64,000 bases of DNA from Raphanus sativus (taxonomy: Eukaryota > Streptophyta > Magnoliopsida > Brassicales > Brassicaceae): the NCBI RefSeq assembly GCF_000801105.2, contig NC_079519.1, positions 35,873,288-35,937,287 on the forward strand, written 5' to 3'. Numbering within the stretch: the first letter of the stretch is position 1; each line of letters starts with the position of its first letter. Made by a program: the position numbers and the translations under genes. Below the pieces are notes generated by a model, which worked only from the letters and a program-made list of their open reading frames with translations, did not search any database and had not been told where the DNA came from. Shown one piece after another: positions 44,947 to 57,771 of this stretch.

Positions 44947-47006
44947 CTAGATTTTGACCCGCGCTTCGAAAGCGCGGGTATTATTTTTTACTTTTATGAA
45001 ATATATTATTTGTTTGTAATTATTGAACATATTTATTTTAGTAAAATTTTCTTTATAATAAATTTGACACACATAGTGTCTCTGGTAAACTATGTGTTTC
45101 TCTGACTTTGTTTTATTCCCTCTCCAATCAACATATCGAAGCGCGGATATTATTTTTTACTTTTATGAAATATATTATTTGTTTGTAATTATTGAATGTA
45201 TTTATCTTAGTAAAAAAATTTTTATAATAAATTTGACCTCTGGTAAACTATGTATTTCTCTGGCTTTATTTTATTCCCTCTCCAATCAACATATTTATTT
45301 GGCTTGTTGTTAAAATAAATGATTTTAGAACGCAACTGTTTACTTTGATATTTTGTTTAAACAATGTGACATATTTCTGTATTAATTGTGTTCAATCAAA
45401 TATTTACATTGTAATTTAAATTTGTATACAAATCAACATATTTGTGTAGTTTGTTATTAAGAAAATGATTTGAATCCAAATGTAAGTACTCTTATAGTGA
45501 TTTTTTCAGTTCATATAATTTTTTAAAATATATTTATTTCAACTGAACCAATTAATATTTTGTTAAATTGGCCCGTGAAATATATTTTTATACATCGATA
45601 TTCAAAAGATCTGGTAACTAACGATACTCAAAAGATCTGGACCGAATCAGGTTATATGGTTATTTTTGTTACAAATATCCGAACCCGTTTTAGATACATT
45701 GGTTATTTAGATATTTTTAGGTTCCTATACATCAGAACCGAATTCATCCAGATCTAGAATGATCCAACTCAAAATCCACACATAAGTTTATAATATTCAA
45801 GCGGGACTTGGTTACCAAAAAAAAAGGATACCCGAAAAGAACAACATGTACCTAAATAGACGGATAATGTTCATGTCTAAATGATTATATAAATTAATAA
45901 AAAAATTGTTTTATGTGTGTTTGCTAAATTAATTGAAATAGAAAGAGTTTTTTTTATCAAGTAAAATAATTATATGGAGTGGAAAATTAAGTGACAATAA
46001 ATGTAGGACATTTTAAGTATTTTGATTTAAGTTATTATTTTATTCACAAAACATATTTTTTGAACTATGTTTTTGGGTACGTAATTTTCCACCGATTGTA
46101 ACTAAAATAAAAATATTTTAGTAAAATAAAATAAACCAAATGTTTAATTATATGTAAAACCTAATTATTTAGCATTTTTGATTTTATAATTGGCACAAAG
46201 TTAATATTGATTAACTAATAAATAAAAATATGCACTATTATTATTATGGTAATATAATTAATGATGTAATTTATTATTAAGGTAATATAATTAATTTAAT
46301 TGTTAAACTAAGTGAAATATGGAAACACAATTAATAGATACTACTATTCAAGTTTCCAAACACTCCATTTTTTATAGCTATAACCAAACACACCAAATTT
46401 TTTTATTAATCTTATCCAAGTATCCAAACGCACCGAATTTGTACTTCACCTTTAATAAGATAGATTTAAATTGATTTGAAATGCAGTGGTAGAATCTATA
46501 AATAAAAAACACAAAAAGGAAGTACTGAAAAGAAATTTCAAAACCCAAAAAAATCTATACCCGAAAAAAACGACTCGTACCTAAATGATCCGAATGTTTA
46601 TGCCTAACTGATTTTGTAAAAAAATAAAAAAAATATATATTTTTATGTGTTTGACTAAAATATGTGAAATATTTTTTTAATAGTAATTTTACATATTAAT
46701 AATGATCAATATATGGAGACATCAATTTGTTTAGATAAGTTTGGAATTACAATTAATTAATTTAAATTGATTTTAAATGTAGTGGTAAAATCTGTAAATA
46801 AAAAAATTACGAAAAGGAAATATCTTTTTTTTTATAAATGCAATGACTAAATATGTAAATAAAAGAAAGTAAATATACTGCTATCCATGTTTCCAAACAA
46901 TTCTCATTTAATATTGTTATCCATGTTTCCAATCAAACTTTCTTTTTAAACTGCAATTCATGTTTCCAAACACACCGAAATTGTACTTCAGCTTTAATAA
47001 GATAGA
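44947..47006 (-). mobile_element. Non-autonomous Helitron with internal duplication
   Basis: On the minus strand it begins TCTATCTTATTAAAGC at 47006 and ends CTAG at 44947. A strong hairpin (CCCGCGCTT ... AAGCGCGGG, about 44958-44978) lies before the terminus, and the flanking bases are A and T. The terminal ~170 bases are duplicated in tandem (about 44967-45137 and 45138-45291). A second 5'-like terminus occurs at about 46464. No coding sequence. Confidence 0.7.
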
Positions 47007-47532
47007 TTTCTATTTCTTTTTCTATTTATAGAGGAAAAAAATGCATTCTTCTATTTTTTTCTCTATATTTAGAGATTACTATTTTAGAGGAATATATCAA
47101 AGCATATTGTACTTCTATTATAGAGGTATTCCACATGTATACTGAATATTATTTGAGAAAATAACCCCACAAAATAATTCTCTGATCTAACTACTTGTCC
47201 TTGTGTCATAACAGAGATCTTAAGCCTCACAATCTCTTGAAGCCTTAGAATAATGGATCTTGGTTTAGCCATGAAGAAGCATACCCATGAGGTAGTTGAT
47301 GTTGAGGAAACACAAGAAAATCAATTTTTTGTATTAGATGTGCCTGACCTCCGAGTACAAATATACTCAATACTAGAAAATTTTATTTTAGGGTATAAGA
47401 TCCTAAATGTTAGTGTACATAAATAGACTGAAATAACATTACGAGCCAAATCCCTCAGTACTTTATGGCTTATCAACAGTAAGAAATAATATCGACCGGG
47501 TCAAATCATATGAAACCATTTGATCTCTCTCT
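47007..47532. other. 3' flank of the PIP5K gene
   Basis: AT-rich, no gene recognised. It includes the 3' UTR of the minus-strand PIP5K gene in its right part. Confidence 0.5.
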
Positions 47533-50500
47533 TTATGCTGTTTCTGGGAAAACCTTGAGGAGAAAATCAGTGAACCGTTTAGCGTAAAGTGTAGGCTCGA
47601 TGGCTGAAATTGACATTGGATCATACTGCATTGACTTGCAAGTATGTTCCATTCTCTTTTTCATGTTGTAGGCTTGCAGGATGTCGATGATGCCCATGTA
47701 AATAACCACATCATATACTTCAAAGAGCTCCACCGTTCCAGATTCCTCCTCGTCTTGACGGAGTTTGTGGTGGGCTTGAGCTGGCATGTTTACTCCTAGC
47801 TGTACCCGGAGCCTGAAGTTCAATTCCAGATGGTTGAGTGTTATATCTAGTGAACAAAAGATTAACTTGCAAGAGAATGGGAAGTGACTGACCTTGCAGT
47901 TCCAGGTAGAATGAGATCAACTTCTTTCTCCCCAGCAGCGAATGCTCGTAGTGTACTTCCTCTGATGTGAGGACCCGGGGCAGTATTAACGGAACTAGGT
48001 TCGTGAGTAACCAATAACAGTCCTTTTGGAGGAATGGATGGTTCTCGAGGCAAACCGACTGAAGAAGCACAACAGAAAGCATATTTATCTACGCTGGACG
48101 GAAGATATAAACTTAAATTAAATGAACATTAATTCGAGGTGAGGCCTACCTTCAACAGAAGCAACACTATCAGTTTCTTGATCTGACATTTCATGGGGAG
48201 GCTCTAGGATATCATTAAGTTGATCAGGAGCTCTAAAATGTAATCCCAACAGAAGACTGTAATCTATGATTTGCAGAGATTCCAAGAACGAGCAGTCTAA
48301 CAAAATTTGCCTGCCATTTTCGAAACAAAGAGGTTCCACAAAAGATTAGACACACACAAGAATGCAAAACTAAAACAATTTCATTGTGCTTAGAGCACTG
48401 CAATTTAGATGATTAGGTGCATTGATAATTTAAAGATGATGGAAAATCCAAGAAAAGCATCAAACGAAAAATCACTAGTGGAACTAAGCTTAAGGACAGG
48501 CAGAGAGAATAGCAAGCATCTTATTTCTAAAACGTATGTATGAGACAGCAGTGAAACCAAAGACACTTGGTGTAACCTCTCCTCTCCACCAGATTTTTCT
48601 ATCATCTTAATTACATTATTATAAAAACATTTACAAAATCATACGAAAAAAACTGCTTGACGAGTGAGATATGATCACAAGATGTTCCCAGAAACAGAAA
48701 GCAGGCTTATATGGAAACTCACATGACACATAAACCTAAAGAGTTGGTAGCAAAAACGAGAAAATATTATCATTCAAGTGACATGTACAGCCTATTTTTT
48801 TTACTGAAGCCAAAAACCATTATTAAAGGATTTGAGTAGAGAACTCACTTGAAGAGAGACTCTCGTAGAAGCTTGTCCATATGAAATTCATAAGCTAGAT
48901 CAAGATCTTTCATGGTAGTCTTTTCTCTGATTTTGCTCTTTTCTGTAAATCTCCCCTGAGTAGAGCCCTTAAGGTCATAGCGGCGATGAATCTTCAACTC
49001 TGTGCAAAACATATTCCCCATGACCACAAAGCGTACCTATCAGAGCCGCACAACGATTTATTCTAAAAGAAACGGAATATAATGACTCTTAAGATATATA
49101 AGATAGATCAAACATGTCCTTACCTTTTTTCCCCACTTGAGTTTTAATCTGTGTACTCCAAAAAACTTCGTTATGAGCGTGTTTTCATGGTCCCCTACAT
49201 GTTCATAGTACCTCGGTAACATCCTAAGTAGAACCTACAGGAAAAAAAAAGATGCTTTCAGTCATAAATTAAATAAGATCCTGCGATGTTTAAAGACAAA
49301 GACTAGACTCCATAGGCATTGTCTAAAAGACTAAAAGGGAGCAAGAAAAAGAAACAAAAGGACCAAGAATCAGGCCCCACAACCAAAAATAAAGGTAATA
49401 GCTTGGTTTAAGTTATACTATATAAAACCTTTAACTCAGATCTTTTTAATGTCTTGATCACAAATCTGTCATCGTGAGAGAGGTAGAAGATACTGCCACT
49501 TTTCCCAGGTGAGGAAATTTCCCTCAGACCATCATCACCACAGATAGACATCATGTAGTCTGCAGCATCTAGTTTGAACATCTCCCTCAAATTCCTATGA
49601 CATGCCATTGAAAAACATGCACAGTAAATAATCTGAGGAACATAGTAATCTTGAATACAGTAGACTTATTGATGGAAACTTTTAATGCAACTGTTCCTTG
49701 AGTCTAAAGCGTTTTTGGTATAATGGAGGAAGAAAACATGTTAACCTGAAAACCATAGGGCAATAGTCTTTCCAATCGAAATCAATGGACTTATGTGAAG
49801 GCGTATACTGGGAACCATCTCTGGGGAAGAACATAGTGATTCTAGCTCTTTCGCCAAAGTCAGAAGCACGAACTTCCCTCCGAGGCACCGGCGTGATTTT
49901 CCCAACAGTATACCTGTGCAAGCAACTTCAAAAGTTATACTGCGTAAGAGGAACAACTAGTACAAAAGGTCTAGCCTTGGTTTACCTTATACCGAGTTGG
50001 AGATTAAGCATCAGATAATAGTTCCATTTCCCCCCTAGAAAGGACACACAGGCGCTAATCGTAACCTCTTTAGGCCCATCCAGAGGTCTAGCCTTGCGTG
50101 ACATGTCAATAGAACTCATAATCCGCTCTTTAATCAAAACTCCTTGCATGTACTCCCTTTCAAACACTATAGGGTTCTTCCCGCGCCCCTCGCTTTGACC
50201 AGAGTCACCAGACCGCGCAGACTTGGACAACGGCCCATGACCCATATAATCTCTCGGAGGATCACTCGTACTCCAGTTCTCATCATGGAACCTCTCAGAC
50301 ATTCTCCCCGAGTTTCTTGTGGTTATCTCAGAAACAGTCCTCGACACAGCTTTCGAACTCCGTATCTCCTCGAGGTTTAACGACGATTCATGAGAGAGGA
50401 TAAAGTTCCCGGTGTCGTTATAACCGAAATGCCGATGCCACTTCTTTAAAGACGGGTGTTTACTCCCGGCAGGATAGTAAACACCCGTCCCATCTTTCAG

Positions 50501-51139
50501 CCCACGCGACCAGGTTCCGAAATAGAAACCTCCATCAGCGTACTTATAAACCCCAGAGCCATGTCTAAGACCGTTCAACCAAAACCCGTTGAAGAGATCA
50601 CCGTTCCCCCAGCTCATAACCCCTCTCCCAGACATTTTACCTTTTTTCCAGTTCCCAATGAACCTGTTTCCGTTACTCCAAGTGTAACTGCCACTCCCAT
50701 CTTGCAACCCTTCTCTCCAAGACCCATCGTACGAGTCCGAGTTGGGATACTCTTTCCTGCCTAGCCCGTGGCGCACGTTCATCCTCCAGGATCCGCTGTA
50801 GACGGATCCGTCGGGGGATGTCAACGTGCCGAAGCCGTGAAGGTAACCTCCAGAGAAGTCACCTTCGTATTTGGCTCCGGATAGCCATTGAATCTTTCCT
50901 TTCCCTGAGATTTTGCCTTCTTCCCAATCACCTTCGTAGGTGATTCCATCAGACCACGCGTACTTGCCTTTCCCGTGAGGAAGTGTTCCTCTGAGTTGAC
51001 CAGAGTAAACGTCACCGTTTGAGAACTCTCTCTCTTCAGGCCTGAGGTGAAATACCAAAAAAAAAAATCATACCTCAGATCTGAACAACCAAAAAAAAAT
51101 GGAAGGAAGGGAAAAATTAATCACACACCTTGTTTCCAT
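47533..51139 (-). CDS. PIP5K8: Phosphatidylinositol-4-phosphate 5-kinase with MORN repeats
   Basis: Nine coding exons on the minus strand: 51139-51129, 51041-49986, 49913-49746, 49594-49429, 49234-49124, 49036-48849, 48310-48150, 48058-47893, 47812-47533. All have GT-AG borders, total 2307 bases, 768 residues. The N-terminal half of exon 2 holds about seven MORN repeats ([20 protein letters not shown] and similar, roughly residues 14-200). The kinase domain runs from about 395 to the end, with the dual-lysine [10 protein letters not shown] strand, [20 protein letters not shown], the catalytic IIDYSLLLG and the activation-loop/C-terminal [13 protein letters not shown] and KRFTDFL segments. It phosphorylates PtdIns4P to PtdIns(4,5)P2 at the plasma membrane, acting in trafficking and the cytoskeleton. 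The 11-base first coding exon encodes METR. A likely 5' UTR intron runs from about 51590 to 51310. Orthology to AT1G60890 fits sequence and neighbours. Confidence 0.92.
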
Positions 51140-51760
51140 CTTGACAAGCAAGCACTCACTTTGGTGATTCGATTCTTACAACATTTTATATAGTACTCAA
51201 TAATTGTGGATCATTCTTAACTCTTTTGAGTTTATAATCAGATGCAAATCATACCAATCATTACTTCTTCCACCATTAACTAGCTGGCATTCACCAATGA
51301 TGCATCCCTGTCAAAGCATCCATTCAGTTTTAAACCAAAACTAAGGTTCAAACAGCTCAAAGCACATAGTCTTCAATCCGATTTTTTAAGTAATTTTAGA
51401 AGTAAATAGACCAAAAAAAAAAAAGAAAGAGAGAGAACACCATCGTTGAAGTAAAAATACTGAGCAGTAACTAAGGAATCACGCGGAAAATGACTTTACG
51501 AGCTAGTAAGACGATGAGATAATCGAGGAACAGAGAGAGAGCCAGATTCAAAATGATAGCAATCCGATAATCATCGAATACTCACCACCAGTCCCTTGAA
51601 GCTGAGAAGGAGAAGCAGAGGAAGAAGGAGAAGGAAACCTTAGATTGAAGAAAGGATGATTAGTCTTCGTTGTTGTTGCTTCAATCGGAGACTCTCTTCT
51701 TGTCTAAATGTGTTGTTGCCCATGCACGAAGCTCTTCTCCTTTCTCTCTCTCTCAGTCTT
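51140..51760 (-). promoter_or_regulatory. 5' UTR and promoter-proximal region of the PIP5K gene
   Basis: On the minus strand a GTGAGT donor after CTTCAAGGGACTGG (about 51590) and a TTTGACAG acceptor (about 51310) suggest an intron in the leader. A CT microsatellite at about 51743-51755 is typical of plant leader regions. Transcription start not determined. Confidence 0.4.
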
Positions 51761-52216
51761 TGGAGTTTTTTTTTTTTGTTTTTCTTAATTGAATTTTCCG
51801 ATCTGGTTTTTGTTTTATTTTTAAATATTTGAAAAGTTTTTATTATTTTTTCTGTTCTGTGGCCTCCCACCACAAGGTCGGTTTTTCGATTTTTTTTGTT
51901 TGGGATTGTACGGTTCAAACCGAAGACCTAATAAGGTTAAAAAAACTAGTATAGGGCTGCTATAGAGTATAGACTGGTACAATCATTAGTCAATTTGTGT
52001 TCTAACTTCCCCTAATAAATACTAGCGCAAATGTATCTGATAACATGAAATAGAAATTCTAAAAAAGTAGTCTGTGAAGAGAATAATCTTCAAAATAATA
52101 TATTTTAAGAATAAAATGATTAAATTGTTCTAGGGAATTCTAAATTTTCAATAAACTTGATACCACCTTTTAAATTGAAATAAAGTGAAAAAGACTTTTT
52201 AACTTTTAATAAATGC

Positions 52217-52492
52217 TACTCTCTCTCTCTGTTTCTTTTTATATGATATTTGAGGATAAACATACAAATTAAGAAAAAAATCTACTTTTGTTAAAACCAA
52301 TTGATTTCAACAAAAAGTAACTAAAAATAACTAATCATTACTATTCTTTAGAATAAGACAAAAATGACACATTACTTTTTAATATTTTAACTAATATTTT
52401 AATATTTTACCTAATTTTTTTTTAAATATCATACAACAAATTGAAACAAAAACATTTTTCAAAACATTATATAAAAAGAAATGGAGGGAGTA
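52217..52492. mobile_element. Stowaway-like MITE
   Basis: TA dinucleotides at 52217-52218 and 52491-52492 flank a 272-base element. The ends CTCTCTCTCTGTTTCTTTTT and, inverted, CTCCCTCCATTTCTTTTTAT resemble the CTCCCTCCGTTTC end of plant Stowaway (Tc1/mariner) MITEs. No coding sequence. Confidence 0.7.
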
Positions 52493-54365
52493 TTTTAACA
52501 ATTTTTCTTCGTATATGCTATATCAAAACAAAAATATGTTTTAATATTATCATATAGTATTTCTCTAGTAAATATTGTTTTCTTAGTGATTAAAATATGA
52601 ATTTTATGGTTCATAAATATTTTTAAACTATGGGTTAGATTTTTAGAAGATGTGGTTTCTGAATAGATTAGTGAAAACAAAGTTTTAAAAAATTTCTAAT
52701 ATGGTATAATTCTTTGTTATAGTGTAATATAGTTAATTAGATTATCATGGAATCATGTAAAGCTGGATGAAATTTTATATTGAAATTGTATTTATAAGGT
52801 AATGTAAAAAAAAGTTGTCTTTATAAGGTCAAATCTACAAATAGCATTTTAATTATCGTATTTCTAAAATAGCATTCAATGAAAAAGTCACTAATAACAT
52901 TTGTGTCATGATAAAATAAACGAACAAAACAGTTTTTCAGAAAATAATTTGTATAGAAATTTTTGAATACTTAAAAAAAAATCTTAAGGTATTCCAAAAT
53001 GTACATTCAAAAATGTTTTCTTAAATGCACTTTTATAAAATTTTACTTACATTTTTAAACATGTTATACATATTTAACATTATTTTCTTAATTTAGAAGA
53101 ATGTTATACATATTCAGAAATGTCTTCCTCAATATTCAATAATTTAAATTTTAGAAAATTCTTCATAAATACACATGTATAATGGTATTTCTAAATATAC
53201 ATTCAAGAACGTTATCTTAAATACACATTTATTAATGTTTTTCTAACTTGTAAAAGATTTTATACATATTTGCAATATTTTCTCACATTTAAGAAAATGT
53301 TATACATATTCAAAATATATATTTTTAAACATGCGTATAACTCAAAATCAATTATGGTTTGCCATTCTAAATGCTTAATTTAAAAGATAACATTTTTTTA
53401 TTTGGTTAAGGATATATGGTTGTAAAAATAAAAGAAAACATTTCCATCCACCCAAGGTTTAAAAATGAATTAAGGATTGTGAACTTTTTGTTTGCACATA
53501 AGGTGATGAACAATGGTTAGTGTTAAGTAGGCCAGATTTGTCAATTTGGGAGTAACAAGTTTTGGACTTTTGATCCCGAATCTTCCTACGAATATATTAT
53601 AATAAGTAAAAGAAAAAATCCACTACAGTTAAACTGAGACGTTCACTATTGTGTTTGTCTCATTAGATTACTTTATTTAACTCATTAGATCAATAATTGG
53701 TTGAAAAAGTTTGTTTAAGACTTGTCTAATATTTATAATAGAAAAATTTCTAATACTTAGGTTAATGTAGATATTTATGTTGATTTTACTACGAACTGCA
53801 TCATACATAGAGTACCATTCCACTGGAGATTCTAATGATTTTATGTCTTTTTGAGTCTTCAAGAACCGCCTAAGAGCATTTTTTATTAGCGAAAATTCTA
53901 ACTAGGACGCGTTGGTCAAGAGTAGTGAAAGGGTTCGGTTGAAACTACTACAATCTAGGTTTGATTTGCACTGACCACCTAGTTGCGTTTTAAATGGAAT
54001 TAATAGTTTCAAGTGTATGAAGATGCAAAGCCTCATGTCGATTAGTATTTAGATCTAGAAATCATTTAAAAACACACCGTGGTTATCAAAAAAAAAACTT
54101 TAAGTATCTCATTTGTATTAATATTCCATTTTTAGTTATTAAATTTTGAAGAAAAAAAAGAAAAAATAATTGTTGATATAAAAGCATATGTTAAAATTAA
54201 ATTAAAGTATGTTACAAATTTTTTTAGAAAATCAAATGAAAAGTTATATTATTTTTCTTCTCCTTTTCTTATTTTTCATTTATTTAATCATAATATATCC
54301 ATTGATAATTATCAATGCTTAGAATCTCATTTGATTATATTTATCGATAAAGATGTATATCAGAC

Positions 54366-54705
54366 AGGGTTGGTACTGTCAACGAACAGATATGAATGAT
54401 GTTATAATGGGGCTATGAATCTTCGACGAAGTCTATCACTTTTACATGCGAAATATGAAATTTTGATTTGGGCTATAAAATGCATGAAGACCTTACAGTT
54501 CTCAAACGTAGTATTTGTAACGAATTGTTTTCAACTGGTGAAGATGGTATCATCCTCTAAAGAATGATCACTGTTTACTACACACATAGAGGAATTTTGC
54601 CATAGTAAAATTTTTTTCTCTAATTTCAAGATCAGATATGTTCAAAAAGCATAAAATACAGTGACGGATAAGTTTGCACGTGGTGCGATGAATTCACTTT
54701 CAACT
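54366..54705 (+). pseudogene. Decayed RNase H-like (RVT_3) sequence
   Basis: A plus-strand frame with two stops still shows NLRRSLSLLHAKYE, ILIWAIKCMKTL, a VTNC segment in place of the usual TDC catalytic strand, and the closing NTVTDKFARGA motif (normally N-x-x-AD-x-LAR). This is the domain found at the end of plant LINEs. The catalytic acid is lost and the frame broken, so it is a fossil. Confidence 0.65.
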
Positions 54706-55218
54706 ATGTTATATGTTAATTCACTACTTCTGATTTGACTTTCTGAATCGGTGGTTTTCTAGGCGTTTAGCCAAACATGTTGTCAAAAATGTACATCAGA
54801 CTCATTTTAGATAATGGACGGTGAAAACATATATTTTTTATTTGGTAAAGCTACTCTTTTTAAAAATGATTCTTCGCATCTGATTAAATCTTATATGTTG
54901 AATAATCTAAAATTGTATCAGATACTTTGTTTTTTTGGCCAAAGTAGATCGTATGAATATTAGAAAACGGATTGAATATCGTCCAACATATTCAATAAAC
55001 AATGGTTCGTTTGACTAGAAGTTTAGTGATCATAGTAGATTTCATTGCACTCCTAATTTGATTTTTATTGGAAGGGATGCTTTACATTATGTTATGGATA
55101 TTAGTGCGGACTAGTTCCTGACCTGAATGGATTATTTGGATAGAAAGCGCAGATACTTTCTAGTTTACGGAAGAAAAAAAACATAATCAATAAACAAGTA
55201 AAAATTTGGGTTGATCTA

Positions 55219-55258
55219 TATGTTGATCTGTTAGTTCAAAAAAAAACTATGTTGATCT
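55219..55258 (+). mobile_element. Possible ultra-short retroposon stub
   Basis: The direct repeat TATGTTGATCT (55219-55229 and 55248-55258) encloses 18 bases, GTTAGTTCAAAAAAAAAC. A-tailed insert, consistent with a truncated retroposon. Confidence 0.5.
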
Positions 55259-56298
55259 ATATGCATGGTTTGTCGAATTCGCCATATTTCTGAACGTGTC
55301 CTTTTATCATAAACAGCCAACGCGTAAATTATCTATTTCTCGCTAAAACTTTTAGATTGAGTAATAGAAATCTAAATAATTGTAGGTTTGTTTTTTTCAA
55401 AAAAAAAATCTGCTATCCCAGAAAAAATTTCAATGGTTGGAACTTTATTTCTAAACGTTGTTCTGGAAATGTATGGATATATAAACTTATAACATTCTAG
55501 TTATTAAAATATTTAAAGTAAGAAAAAATTAATACCTAATATCTTACTTTCGCAGCTATAGTATATTCAAAACTCAACGAAGACATAATTCACCAATGGA
55601 AACTCATTTTAGGTCTCAGTTCAACTCTTCATGAAAGAAAAGGTCAAACTTAGACGATGTCAGTTTTTAATTATTGCTAATAGCCAAACTTTGGTATGAG
55701 TAAGATCCAAAATCTTCGACAATTACTAGACTAGAAACACTACATGAACGTGACCGTTTAATTATTTACGTGTTTACGGCGAATCTGCCATTAATGCGAT
55801 TGTTTTCATACGAACGTGAATTCAAAATTTGCTACGAATATCTTAAAATATAGAGGTGGAGTGGATGGTATGCATGCATATGTATTTTAAATATCTGGAT
55901 CCACCCGAACATGACCAAACACAAGAAGACAACATCGATCTATCCTTACGAAAATACTAGTGTCTTAATTTTAGTTCAACGTTCAAAGCATCCAATGAAC
56001 AAATTTTCCAGAATACAATTGTAATTTATATAAATTATAAGCGTGAGTCATCATTGCGTATGGGAAACTATACTACAGTCACAAAACCGAAATTCATCGT
56101 TGTGGTCTTTCATCGTCATCGTATATATAGCTACAAAGCACACCAAAATTGACATTAAAAATCATATATACATTAGTGACAAAAAGATGTAGCTGTCATA
56201 AAAAAAAGATGTAGCTGTCAAAAAAATACCTGAAATACCACGTTTTTCATTGCATGTATAACACAATAGAACACAATTTACTTATTTAATTTAAATAG

Positions 56299-56335
56299 AA
56301 CCCATCTAAATTTTTTTGGGTAAAAAACCCATCTA
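56299..56335 (-). mobile_element. Possible ultra-short retroposon stub
   Basis: The direct repeat AACCCATCTA (56299-56308 and 56326-56335) encloses 17 bases. On the minus strand these read TTTTACCCAAAAAAATT. Confidence 0.4.
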
Positions 56336-57771
56336 GTTTTGGTAACCAAAACGTACAAGAAAGTTTACATATCGTTTCAATTCGAGACCACAATATTCGA
56401 CTGTTTTTTGTTGTATCTCATATTCTTTTTGTTTTAGGATATTTTCGAGTGAATTGTAAATTTGGACATGTCTGTTCGGTTTTGAATGTTTGGGTTTGTT
56501 GACTCTATACGTAGACTAAGAGCATCGACTTCATTACCATAGTATGGAAGTAAAAATGATATGACCCTATTTTATTTTGGAATAAAAAAATTAAATCTAT
56601 AAAAGTAGTAATATATTTATTTTATTTTTGATTACTCTGTTTTTATTATAAATTGGAATATGATTTAGAGTAAAACTTATTCCATTTAAAATAAAAATTG
56701 GAGTAATATATGGAATAAAACAAATCAAATAAAGTGGTTAGTTGGAATGTAGCTTTAAAACTTTTGATACAAAATTAGTATGTAAATTTTTACCGTAGTC
56801 TATGCACTGTAACGGTAAAAAAATAAAAATAAAATAATATGAATATATTTTTACAGCCATATATTTTTCTACAACTGATAGTTTTAAAAATTGTATATAT
56901 AAATTAAAGTTAAAGAAAGTTTGTATAACTCAACCAATCACCCACAAAATTAAAAAGTCAAACAAAATTATGAAAAAATGTATTTATAGTGACCGGCCGA
57001 CGGTTCCATATTGGTTAGAGACTGATTTTAACCGGTTAATTCTATACCTTTAAAAAAATATTTGTATTTATTTTTCTCCCAGTTTTGCATAATTTTTCTG
57101 TCATTTTTTTTGTAACATGGCTTTATCGAATATAAGTTGCATTCTCTCTGTTATCGAATATCCTCGAAGATCATAGAAAGGTAAGATCTTATATCACGAT
57201 TGAAAGATCTGCTGAAAGTTAATATCTCTACTATCTTTACGTCATTCATAAAAATATATTGTATGTGCAAATTTTTCTCTGTCAAAATTCCTTTTTCAAA
57301 GTTTGCGATGAGATGCGTACGAAATTCTTTACACAGTGTTTTTATTGGTCGACGCATCTATGAACAAGAAGAAAACTTCAAAAGTAAACGGTAAGCAGTA
57401 AATGCATATCACTATTTCTGTCTTTTCTTCTGAAAAAAACAATCATTTAACTTCTGTTTGCTTTAAAAATTCTATTCAGGTTTTTATAAAGAACAGAAAG
57501 AGTTGTTCGAAATGAAAAGGACGAAATAATTAATTGAAAACACAAGAGTAGCATGTGATTGTATAGAAAGCATATGTAACATTAAATTAAATAAAATAAA
57601 AAGATGTTGTTGTCACGTAACGCATCGAGACAAAAGAAAAGAGAATGGCCCGCTTCGGTCTCTGCCTTTAATTTGTCCCTCTCCTTGCCGTACTCCTAGT
57701 TGCTAAGTATCAAGATCTTACATTCTTTAAGTATCTTATTATAATATGATAATCACTAATTTAATATCAAA

